Shown here: piece by piece, positions 1 to 6,949 of the stretch
Layout of the letters: each line of letters begins with the position of its first letter
How positions within the stretch are numbered: position 1 is the stretch's first letter
Assembly: GCA_945874095.1 (NCBI GenBank)
Contig: CAMCFM010000119.1
Location: 1 to 9,833 of the forward strand
From: Candidatus Kuenenia stuttgartensis
GTDB lineage: Bacteria > Planctomycetota > Planctomycetia > Isosphaerales > Isosphaeraceae
Length of the DNA stretch: 9,833 bases
Direction: 5' to 3'
Translations under genes and position numbers: made by a program
The notes under the pieces: generated by a model
What the model was told of the DNA's origin: nothing
The model's database searches: none
The model's input: the letters and a program-made list of their open reading frames with translations, nothing else

Positions 1-10
1 AAATGAAAGT

Positions 11-1216
11 TCAGCCGACCAGACATCCATCAAGAATCACGTTTTTGAGCTTTAAATTCTGATCCAGGATCAGCAGGTCTGCACATTTACCAACTTCCAG
101 GCTTCCGATGCGATCCTCCAGACCTGTCAGGCGGGCGGGTGTCAGAGATGCCATCTGGAATATGTCGCAAAGTGTTGCTGAGGTGGATTTGCGCATGACC
201 CTCACCATATGGTCCATACCCTTTACGGAACTCGCCAATCCGCCGGACGGCGCCAGACCCACACTCCCGGAACTCTGAAACTCGGAACCCGTATGAATAT
301 TGCCAAATTTGTAAGGCCCTGCTGGCATGTCAAGAGCTCGACTGCAATCCGTGACGAGGCAAAGCCGGATGGGACCAATCATCCGAAATGCAAATTCCAG
401 AAGTTCCGCTGAAAGGTGTTCAGCATCGGGAATCACTTCTGTGCTCATCTGAGAATTCATCAGCACAAATTGCTCCATGCTGGCTTGCATGGGTGCTCCA
501 AAACGTGCTCTGAGTGATGCTACATTGCTCATGGCACACCAGAAATGATCCACGTGCCTCATTCCGGCGTCAAATGCCATTTGCATTTCGTGCCATGAGG
601 CATTGGAATGACCGCAAGTGATGAGACATCCATGGTTTCTTGCGACTTTGTAAAACTCTTCTGAGCCCGGAAGTTCGGCTGCACAAGTGGCGATCCGGAT
701 CAAACCTGTCTGAAAATAAGAATGATATTCTTCAGGAGTTGGATTTCTACGCCCTTCTGCGCTATGACAACCTACTTTGTCAGGCGCAAAATAAGGGCCA
801 TAAAGATGAATCCCTGGAATTCTTGGTAATAATTCATCAACCGATGACATTGCTACTGAGGCGGTTGCTCGAATCATGGCATGAATTTCGTTCGCCAATC
901 CGGTCGTAGTTGTTGGGAAAATCGTCGTGGTACCATGTCTCAAATGGCTTTGGCAGGCGACTCGCACAGCCTCTTCCGTCCCATCCATAAAGTCCCTGCC
1001 GCCACCACCATGCACATGGATATCCACAAATCCGGGTGCCACAAATCCCTGTTGGGCATCGATCTTTCTACCACCTTGCCACGAATTTTCAATTTCCGTG
1101 GAAATCTCGGCAATCCGTCCATTTTCGATTCTTATAAAAGCGTCTGGTAATAAACGATCTTTCAGGACTGCGATTGCATTATGAATAACCAGCGTCTCCT
1201 GTGAGTTTTTCATCAT
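11..1216 (-). CDS. NagA-like amidohydrolase (N-acetylglucosamine-6-phosphate deacetylase family)
   Basis: Cytoplasmic metal-dependent amidohydrolase, 401 aa, close to the usual NagA length of about 380-400. Family members remove the acetyl group from GlcNAc-6-phosphate. Visible marks: HVHGGGG at 67-73 (first metal motif), GHSNA with H203, H221/H224 in a segment matching the HxxHLFNAM region, H267 in PDAEHL (cf. ADGIHV), TDC with the catalytic-type D290, and an amidohydrolase C-terminus (LTPARLTGLEDRIGSLEVGK, about 359-378). Oddity: the family motif HLEGP, whose Glu is a metal ligand in E. coli NagA (E131), reads HLYGP here (Y139), so substrate or metal use may differ. Start: the open frame runs up to 1312, but that would cross the terminator at 1249-1280. 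I prefer ATG at 1216; ATG at 1213 is equally possible. No clear Shine-Dalgarno. The gene is complete at its 3' end. Family assignment is firm; true substrate is not. Confidence 0.85.
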   Translation of the reverse strand: MMKNSQETLVIHNAIAVLKDRLLPDAFIRIENGRIAEISTEIENSWQGGRKIDAQQGFVAPGFVDIHVHGGGGRDFMDGTEEAVRVACQSHLRHGTTTIFPTTTTGLANEIHAMIRATASVAMSSVDELLPRIPGIHLYGPYFAPDKVGCHSAEGRRNPTPEEYHSYFQTGLIRIATCAAELPGSEEFYKVARNHGCLITCGHSNASWHEMQMAFDAGMRHVDHFWCAMSNVASLRARFGAPMQASMEQFVLMNSQMSTEVIPDAEHLSAELLEFAFRMIGPIRLCLVTDCSRALDMPAGPYKFGNIHTGSEFQSSGSVGLAPSGGLASSVKGMDHMVRVMRKSTSATLCDIFQMASLTPARLTGLEDRIGSLEVGKCADLLILDQNLKLKNVILDGCLVG

Positions 1217-1248
1217 ATTCAGAGTCTTACAGAATGGTGATTGGGATG

Positions 1249-1280
1249 AAAAAAATGGCCCGCTCATTGAGAGCGGGCCA
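1249..1280 (-). terminator. Intrinsic terminator after the PVC-type cytochrome gene
   Basis: Perfect 10-bp inverted repeat TGGCCCGCTC (1256-1265) and GAGCGGGCCA (1271-1280) with a 5-nt loop. Read on the minus strand, the hairpin is followed directly by seven T (complement of 1249-1255). It lies 42 bp after the stop codon at 1322 and before the NagA-like start at 1216, so it ends the large upstream gene and rules against the longer NagA start. Confidence 0.9.
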
Positions 1281-1321
1281 CGAAAATCAAATGAAGCCGC
1301 CTTGTTTAACAAAGTGCAACT

Positions 1322-4228
1322 TCATTCCGCTTTTTCCTTCTTGAACATCGCGTCGTTCGGGTTACCGCCCGACTTCAGATACGCGATCAGGTCCAGAGCC
1401 TCTTCGCTTGAAAGAGTGTCCAGAAGGCCGTTGGGCATCATGGAAGCCTTTGCAGGCAGGCTCTCTTCAATCGAGTCTGTTCGGATCGATGTCAAACTGC
1501 CTGGATCAAGCATGTTGGTCATGACCTGAATGTTGTCTCCACTCAGATTCGCAATCCGGCCTGTGATGATCTGTCCATCCTTCAGGCTGAACATGGTGGC
1601 GGCGTATTGGTCGGAGATCACCCGCGATGGGTCGATGATGTTCTCCACCAGATCTTTGTTGGAGAACCTTCGGCCCACGCCTGTCAGGTTCGGTCCGACA
1701 ATTCCACCCGAATTCTCAAAAATGTGACACTTGAAGCACTGGGCCGCACCAAACAAAGCCTTGCCGCGAGCAAAGTTGCGTTCGTTCAGGCCAGAATCGA
1801 CCAACGGCAGAACTTCGTCCACGGTCCACTTTTTGACAAAGGCTCGTGGAATCTCGGCTGGATCGGAGTTCTTCGGAGCAGCTTCCAGAACAGGCTTCAA
1901 GGCCAGCTTTTCGGCATCAGTAAGCTTGGCCAGCGATTCAGTTTTGGTGTTGGCTATGAAGCGGCTGAACGAGTGGCCGCCACGGAACTTAACACCTACC
2001 GTATTGAACCACTCGAAATAGGCCTTACGGCTTTCGGGTGTCCAGGTTTTGTCGAGATTTCGCAGGTGGAAGACATAGTGATAAGCCTCTTCCTGCGAAC
2101 CAGCCTTGGCCACCAGAGCCATGGTGCGTTCAGCGACGTTCGGTGCGTTCAGATAGATTTCCAGCATCGCGAGTTCGCGGTTCTGGAGAATGTCTCGGGT
2201 TGGATAAAGCCTGTCGAGATAGTTCAGGGCCACCTGACGTGTTTCATCAGAAGGCTGACCACCACGGGCGAACGCCAGAGCGAAGGCACGAATGATGTCG
2301 AGCTTCTCTCTATCGTTGAGCTTGTCCCAGTCGAGGCTTGAGAGAGCTTTAACGATCTTGGCCTGATCGGCCTTCGCACTGACACGGGCCAGTGCAATCA
2401 AAGCATGTGTGCGTGCCGTCGGATTGGTTTCAGCCAGAGCACGAGCACTCCAACGCTCAACTGGCTGGAATTCCAGAGCCGTTCGTGCGGCAAACCGCAG
2501 GTAGCGGTCTTCGCTCGCCAGATAAGGCCAAACAGCTTCAACCACGGAAGCATCTTTGGACGTAAACAGGGCTTCAATCTTACGACGCTCGTCGCGAGCT
2601 TTGGACCCGGCGTCCGCTTCAGCTTGCACGGGGGCGGTGGATTCCGCACCTGTGTATGTCACGCGATAAAGGCCTGACTGAGTCTTCCGGCCACCGATTG
2701 TAAAGTACATGGCACCATCGGGATGGATCACCATGTCTGTCAGGGGCAGGGGGGTACCGAAGCAGAATCGTTCGATTTCGCTGGTATAACTGGCTCCTTC
2801 AGGCTTCAGGTGGATGGCGTAAAGATTGCCATAAGACCAGTCTGCGACATACAAAGCCTTCTGATATTTGGCCGGGAATTTTGCACCCGTGCCGAAAACG
2901 ACGCCTGTAGGTGAACCAGGGCCGATATCGGCCACAGCGCCAAGGCTATCCGCATAGAAGGCAGGTGGATTGATGGAACCTGAACGCCAGCCAAAGTCGC
3001 TGCCGGCGGAGAGGTGATTGACGCGGGTTGGGCGATACCAAGGGGCACCGATGTCCCATTCCATGTCGGAATCGTATGTGAAAAGCTCGCCCTGAGGGCT
3101 GAATGCGATGTCATACTGATTACGGAAGCCAGCAGAGAAGAGTTCCCACTCCTTGCCCTGAGGATCTGTCCGGCAAACCCATCCACCAGGCGCCATAATG
3201 CCCACGGCGTGACCACCGGCGTCCCACATGCGGGGCAGGAGGTTATCTTCCTGGAAGTCGCGTGGCATCAGCGATTTTTCTGGATCCGGCAGCTTCGTGT
3301 GATTGCCGCCGACAACGTAAAGGCTCTTGCCGTCAGGTGAAAGGGCAACCCCGTGAGGGCCGTGTTCGCCTGATCCGTCAATCTTCCGAAGGAGTTCGAC
3401 TTTATCCAGAACGTCGTCGTTATTGGTGTCGGTCACACGATAAAGGCCAGAGCCCTTGCCATTGACCACAACATAGAGCGAGTCGAAAGCCCAGCAAAGG
3501 CCTTGGGCCATGCCCAACTCGATGGGAACTGACTCCACCTTGACCTTGTCATTTGAGCCAATGGCCGGCACTGTCAGGCGATAGAGCTTACCGTCCTGAT
3601 CAGATGTGATCAAACGGCCCTTCGGATCAAGGCAAAGGCTGACCCATGAGCCGTAATCTGGACCTGGGACGCTGTAAAGCAGTTCAGCCTTGAATCCGGC
3701 TGGCATTTTCAGGCTAGCGGCTTCCGTCGCCTTTGGCTCGGGTGGACCTTCATTCAAAAGAGCGATCGATTCGATGCGGATCGGGTTTTTTGAGGTGGTC
3801 GTTGGGTCAAGCCGCAAGCCTGTGATGGCCGAATCTGGCTTGAAATAGATCTTGAATTCAACGCTCGTCTCATTTTTGCCACGGGCATTGAAGTTCCGCG
3901 AAAGCTGTTCGCTTGTCGCTGGCTGGCTGGCGGTGGTCCAAAAAATCTGGCCCGCGATCTGACCACGGAATTTTGCGTTGACAACAAGTGTCTTCCAGCC
4001 AGCAGGAGCGTCCACCTTTGTGGACAGTTGCGGGTCGACACCCGTCACTGTGAGAGCCATCTCGTTTTTGCCAAGCTTGACTGTCAGGTCATTTTGGGCT
4101 GTCCAAGCCGCAGCGTCGGCTGGAAATTGCCATTTTTTGACAACATTTCCACTTTCGGCGGCGCTGAACTGGCTGGCAAACGTGCTCAGCAAAAGTCCGA
4201 GTGCCGTGATTAAAAACCTCGATCGCAT
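1322..4228 (-). CDS. Secreted PVC-type heme-binding propeller protein (putative dehydrogenase)
   Basis: 968 aa, multidomain. Residues 1-24 are a signal peptide (hydrophobic LITALGLLLSTFA, likely cut near SAA-E25), so it acts outside the cytoplasmic membrane. About 27-165 looks like a beta-sandwich of unknown role. About 173-525 is a beta-propeller of the sugar-dehydrogenase-like type, with hallmark segments EHGPHGVALSPDG (288-300), GGHAVG (338-343), GFRNQYDIAFSP (367-378) and DSDMEWD (386-392). About 545-790 is helical and HEAT-like. About 820-955 is a cytochrome c domain: heme attachment CFKCH (831-835) and probable distal ligand in the SMMPNGLLDTL segment (M930 or M931). This matches the Pirellula/Verrucomicrobium-type family known from planctomycetes and verrucomicrobia. 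The likely role is oxidation of a sugar or alcohol with electron transfer to the heme; the substrate is unknown. Start supported by AGAGGA (complement of 4234-4239) 5 nt before ATG. Followed by a terminator at 1249-1280. Confidence 0.9.
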   Translation of the reverse strand: MRSRFLITALGLLLSTFASQFSAAESGNVVKKWQFPADAAAWTAQNDLTVKLGKNEMALTVTGVDPQLSTKVDAPAGWKTLVVNAKFRGQIAGQIFWTTASQPATSEQLSRNFNARGKNETSVEFKIYFKPDSAITGLRLDPTTTSKNPIRIESIALLNEGPPEPKATEAASLKMPAGFKAELLYSVPGPDYGSWVSLCLDPKGRLITSDQDGKLYRLTVPAIGSNDKVKVESVPIELGMAQGLCWAFDSLYVVVNGKGSGLYRVTDTNNDDVLDKVELLRKIDGSGEHGPHGVALSPDGKSLYVVGGNHTKLPDPEKSLMPRDFQEDNLLPRMWDAGGHAVGIMAPGGWVCRTDPQGKEWELFSAGFRNQYDIAFSPQGELFTYDSDMEWDIGAPWYRPTRVNHLSAGSDFGWRSGSINPPAFYADSLGAVADIGPGSPTGVVFGTGAKFPAKYQKALYVADWSYGNLYAIHLKPEGASYTSEIERFCFGTPLPLTDMVIHPDGAMYFTIGGRKTQSGLYRVTYTGAESTAPVQAEADAGSKARDERRKIEALFTSKDASVVEAVWPYLASEDRYLRFAARTALEFQPVERWSARALAETNPTARTHALIALARVSAKADQAKIVKALSSLDWDKLNDREKLDIIRAFALAFARGGQPSDETRQVALNYLDRLYPTRDILQNRELAMLEIYLNAPNVAERTMALVAKAGSQEEAYHYVFHLRNLDKTWTPESRKAYFEWFNTVGVKFRGGHSFSRFIANTKTESLAKLTDAEKLALKPVLEAAPKNSDPAEIPRAFVKKWTVDEVLPLVDSGLNERNFARGKALFGAAQCFKCHIFENSGGIVGPNLTGVGRRFSNKDLVENIIDPSRVISDQYAATMFSLKDGQIITGRIANLSGDNIQVMTNMLDPGSLTSIRTDSIEESLPAKASMMPNGLLDTLSSEEALDLIAYLKSGGNPNDAMFKKEKAE

Positions 4229-4367
4229 CGTTGTCCTCTATCTCAAGGGAATACGGGAAATTCAAGCCAGTTTACGATTTCGCACCTGGTTTTTGATGGC
4301 GGGATTTGGAGATTTCGAGCAGGTCCGGATGTTTGATCCTTCAGGCGGGAATCTTCAGATATTATTG

Positions 4368-4396
4368 ATCTTAATCGAACCGTCCCGATCAAACAA
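4368..4396 (-). promoter_or_regulatory. Weak candidate sigma70-type promoter for the PVC-type gene
   Basis: In the 178-bp gap upstream of 4228, the minus strand reads TTGTTT (4391-4396), a 17-bp spacer, then TAAGAT (4368-4373). The matches to consensus are 3/6 and 4/6, so this is only suggestive. It would give a leader of about 130 nt. I see no strong hairpin terminator in this gap, so read-through from the SMP-30-like gene is also possible. Confidence 0.2.
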
Positions 4397-4406
4397 CCGC
4401 GATCGT

Positions 4407-5315
4407 TCAAGGCTTGCCATCTTTCCAAAGTGACCACTCCCGGCCTGAATGATCGACCCGAAACGAGACCACCCGCTTGTGCTCTACCTCAGTCACATAA
4501 ACGGTTTTGCCGTCCTCGCCACCGAAACAAAGATTCGAAGGCATCTTGCCCAACACATCAATTTCATTCAGCACGTCGCCCTTGGGCGTCATCTTCACCA
4601 CTGTGCCCTTGCCATGGCGTGAAATATAAAGATTCCCTGCCACATCGCAACGCATGCCATCAAACCCGAAGTCAGGAAATTCCTTGATCAGCCGTTTACC
4701 GGTCAAAGATCCATCCTTTTCGATATCAAACGCCCAAATCTTGCGTTGTGATGATTCATTGACGTAAAGCGTTTTATCGTCAGGTGATACTTCAATCCCG
4801 TTAGCTGTACCCATTTTGTCGGCGGCCAGTGTGACCTTACCGTCGAGGCCGATCCGCCAGACCTGGCCCGTATTGTTCGACCAGTTCGGGTCGCTCGCAT
4901 ATAAAACACCAGTACGTGTAATCGCCAAATCGTTGGGCTGACTCATTTTCGGCTCATGTGCATAGACTTCGATCTTCTTGGAAATGGGATCGATTTTAAG
5001 AACGTTGTGGCCTGTATAGTCGGCCACAAAAAGCTTGCCGCGACGATCGAACCGCAGGCCATTCCCCACGGAATTTCCCGGCAGGGTGACGTAAACTTCC
5101 GGCTTGGACCCATCCGGAAAGAGCCGGCCAATTGTCTGCTGCTTCTCAAAATTCACCACATAAAGAAAGCCAGCAGAGTCGGTGGCAGGGCCTTCAATAC
5201 CGGGCGTAAACGCCCCCTCAGCAGTGATCGCTTTGGCACTAAAAAGAGGTTCATCAGCACGTGCTGCGACATTGAGACAACCCAGAATGATCGCTATGGG
5301 AAAGAACCGGTTCAT
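4407..5315 (-). CDS. Secreted SMP-30/gluconolactonase-like beta-propeller protein
   Basis: 302 aa. Residues 1-20 form a signal peptide (FFPIAIILGCLNVAARA, cut before DEP), so it is exported. The rest is a six-bladed propeller of the SMP-30/gluconolactonase/LRE family, which often opens sugar lactones using one divalent metal. The metal-site residues appear present: E41 in GIEGP, N172 in TANGIEVSPD and D219 in FDGM; N128 in QPNDLAI matches the usual substrate-side Asn. Strand repeats such as GKLFVADY, GVLYASD and KTLYVNES mark the blades. ATG at 5315 is chosen over the frame opening at 5360 because the signal peptide begins exactly there; AAAGG lies about 10 nt upstream. With the PVC-type protein downstream, it could act on a sugar acid or lactone outside the cytoplasmic membrane. 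The specific reaction is inferred from family only. Confidence 0.85.
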   Translation of the reverse strand: MNRFFPIAIILGCLNVAARADEPLFSAKAITAEGAFTPGIEGPATDSAGFLYVVNFEKQQTIGRLFPDGSKPEVYVTLPGNSVGNGLRFDRRGKLFVADYTGHNVLKIDPISKKIEVYAHEPKMSQPNDLAITRTGVLYASDPNWSNNTGQVWRIGLDGKVTLAADKMGTANGIEVSPDDKTLYVNESSQRKIWAFDIEKDGSLTGKRLIKEFPDFGFDGMRCDVAGNLYISRHGKGTVVKMTPKGDVLNEIDVLGKMPSNLCFGGEDGKTVYVTEVEHKRVVSFRVDHSGREWSLWKDGKP

Positions 5316-5339
5316 GTCTGTTTTCGCCTTTGGGAATTT

Positions 5340-5379
5340 CAAGTTATGGCTCAAGTACAATCTGTACCAAGTTATTGGT
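5340..5379 (-). promoter_or_regulatory. Nested short inverted and direct repeats upstream of the SMP-30-like gene
   Basis: Lying 25-64 bp before the start at 5315. GTACA-ATC-TGTAC (5355-5367) is a perfect 5-bp inverted repeat, ACCAA-GTTA-TTGGT (5366-5379) a second that overlaps it by two bases, and CAAGTTAT occurs twice, 28 bp apart (5340-5347 and 5368-5375). The position suits a repressor or activator site. The arms are short, so chance is possible and no regulator is identified. Confidence 0.25.
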
Positions 5380-5492
5380 TACTACGCAATTTATCGGGAA
5401 CCGACTGAAGTCACAATGGGTTGACTTGATAATCCCACTTTTGAGGCTCTATTGAACTCACCGCAAACAACTCAGACCTCCTGAATCCCCAT

Positions 5493-6677
5493 TCATGCAT
5501 CCGAACAACCTGCCGAATAAGCCACGTAAATCTCTGCCTCAAGCCCCGTTTTTTTGCGATAGCCCGCAGCGCATGACCGCGTGAATTGATCCACCAGATC
5601 AGGCTCCACCAGAGCCACCACGCAACCGGCCCAGCCTGCGCCTGAGAGCTTTGCTCCAAGACATCCTGGCGCGGTCAGGGCCGAACCTACCAAAGTGTCC
5701 AGGGCTTCACTGCTGTTTTGAAAATCTGTCATACTCGATTTGTGAGACCGACTCACCAGCAGCCCCAGAGCAGCCAGGTCTCCAGAGTTCAATGCTGCCA
5801 CACCGTCCATGACCCTCTGATTCTCTAAAAGCACATGCCGAGCCCGTAACCGCCCCACTGGGTCCAAATATTTCCAGTTGGCCGAAAGTTCCTCAGGCGT
5901 AATATCTCTAAGGCTAGTAACTTCCGACACGCTTTTGAGCTTACGAAAGTGGTCTACAATCCGTTCGCACTCACTTCGTCGAATGTTGTACATCCCATCC
6001 GCCAGCCGCCTTGAAGTGGATGTATCCATGACAACAATCGCAGGCGGATTCTGACCTAAACGGACTCTCTGCACGTTCAGGTTTTGACAGTCCAGAAAGA
6101 CCGCATCTCCTTTTCTGCCAAATAGTACAGTGACAAAGTCCAGTAATCCGGAAGCCAATCCTACAAACCCGTTTTCAGCCTTCCTCAGGCGTTTTGCAAG
6201 TGCCATGCGAGCTTCGTCATTTTCAATGGACTGCCCGTGCAGTTTTTGCAGAAAAAGCCCCAACGCCACTTGCAGGCTGGCCGAACTGGAAAGTCCCGCA
6301 CCAAGTGGAACATTTCCCATCACAACAGCCTCAAAGCCTTGTATGGTTGGCAATTGCGAACGCAAAGCCCAGATGACTCCGCGCGTGTATCGCCTCCAAT
6401 CCCCCTCAGGGCCGGTATCGATCGACGATTCGGAAAGGTCTATCGCATCTGTCTGATCAAAAGCGTTTGCAAAGATCGTAGCCGTGGTTCCTGGGACAGG
6501 CCGACCCACCACCACCGTAAACCGGTCGATGGCGACCCCCAGAACCAAGCCTTGGTTGTAGTCGGTATGATTACCAAGAATTTCGACTCTTCCCGGAGCG
6601 AATGTCTGAACGGCCGGCGCCGATCCGAAGTTTTTTTCGAATTGCGCAAAAGCTTTTTTCAACAACTCTTGTGGCAT
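5493..6677 (-). CDS. Galactokinase-like GHMP sugar kinase (divergent)
   Basis: 394 aa, normal galactokinase length, cytoplasmic. It would phosphorylate a sugar at C1 with ATP. All three GHMP kinase motifs are in place. Motif 1 is GRVEILGNHTDYN (29-41). Motif 2, the ATP-binding glycine/serine loop, is GAGLSSSASLQVA (126-138). Motif 3 is KLSGAGWAGC (343-352). The catalytic-type Asp is D180 in GLLDF, followed by the family's FLDCQNL segment. Departures: the usual GEHTDY is GNHTDY (N36 for Glu), the Glu common after SSSAS is Q136, and the usual MDQ is LDF. R30, H37, D39 and D180 are kept, so it is probably an active kinase, with galactose only one possible substrate. No galT, galE or galM is next to it. 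ATG at 6677 lacks a strong Shine-Dalgarno. A 177-bp gap follows before the SMP-30-like gene. Confidence 0.85.
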   Translation of the reverse strand: MPQELLKKAFAQFEKNFGSAPAVQTFAPGRVEILGNHTDYNQGLVLGVAIDRFTVVVGRPVPGTTATIFANAFDQTDAIDLSESSIDTGPEGDWRRYTRGVIWALRSQLPTIQGFEAVVMGNVPLGAGLSSSASLQVALGLFLQKLHGQSIENDEARMALAKRLRKAENGFVGLASGLLDFVTVLFGRKGDAVFLDCQNLNVQRVRLGQNPPAIVVMDTSTSRRLADGMYNIRRSECERIVDHFRKLKSVSEVTSLRDITPEELSANWKYLDPVGRLRARHVLLENQRVMDGVAALNSGDLAALGLLVSRSHKSSMTDFQNSSEALDTLVGSALTAPGCLGAKLSGAGWAGCVVALVEPDLVDQFTRSCAAGYRKKTGLEAEIYVAYSAGCSDA

Positions 6678-6730
6678 TTTTTAGGGCTCTTGGGCAGTTC
6701 TAAACTGAGGATCCTGATCCATTTCAGATC

Positions 6731-6739
6731 ATCATATCA
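6731..6739 (-). promoter_or_regulatory. Candidate extended -10 promoter of the galactokinase-like gene
   Basis: On the minus strand the sequence reads TGATATGAT, an extended -10 (TGn plus TATGAT), about 54 bp before the ATG at 6677. A TTGATT lies 20 bp upstream of the hexamer, too far for a standard -35, so the call rests on the extended -10 alone. Confidence 0.35.
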
Positions 6740-6887
6740 GATTGCGGTCACCACGGAATCAAGGCACTGACCTCTTGCGTCAGACCCACTTAACGGTTTC
6801 ATTAGAGGTGAGATACCGCTACGATATTGGAAAGTCGATGCACGCTGTCTCAAAGCAACGTTCATCCCTCGCTCTTGATCCAACCCG

Positions 6888-6912
6888 CCTTAAATCTATC
6901 GCAACCTTAAAT
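6888..6912 (+). repeat. Direct repeat CCTTAAAT upstream of the LRR gene
   Basis: CCTTAAAT occurs at 6888-6895 and again at 6905-6912, 17 bp apart, in the 272-bp divergent region between the kinase and LRR genes and 38-62 bp before the GTG at 6950. It may be part of the promoter or a binding site. No good -35/-10 pair was found for the LRR gene. The rest of the divergent region shows nothing else convincing. Confidence 0.25.
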
Positions 6913-6949
6913 ATGAGGTCGCGTTCCAACCATCAGGGAGAGTCTCATC

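Noticed and set aside
1217..1312. Longer N-terminus of the NagA-like protein starting at 1312
   Set aside because: It would run through the intrinsic terminator at 1249-1280, and the added 32 residues do not resemble NagA; homology begins right after the ATG at 1216/1213.
1607..2341. 244-codon plus-strand open frame
   Set aside because: Lies wholly antisense inside the PVC-type gene, shows no domain or composition of its own and has no supported start site. It is a shadow frame.
6237..6770. 177-codon plus-strand open frame
   Set aside because: Antisense to the galactokinase-like gene, whose motifs are unambiguous; no recognisable protein features.
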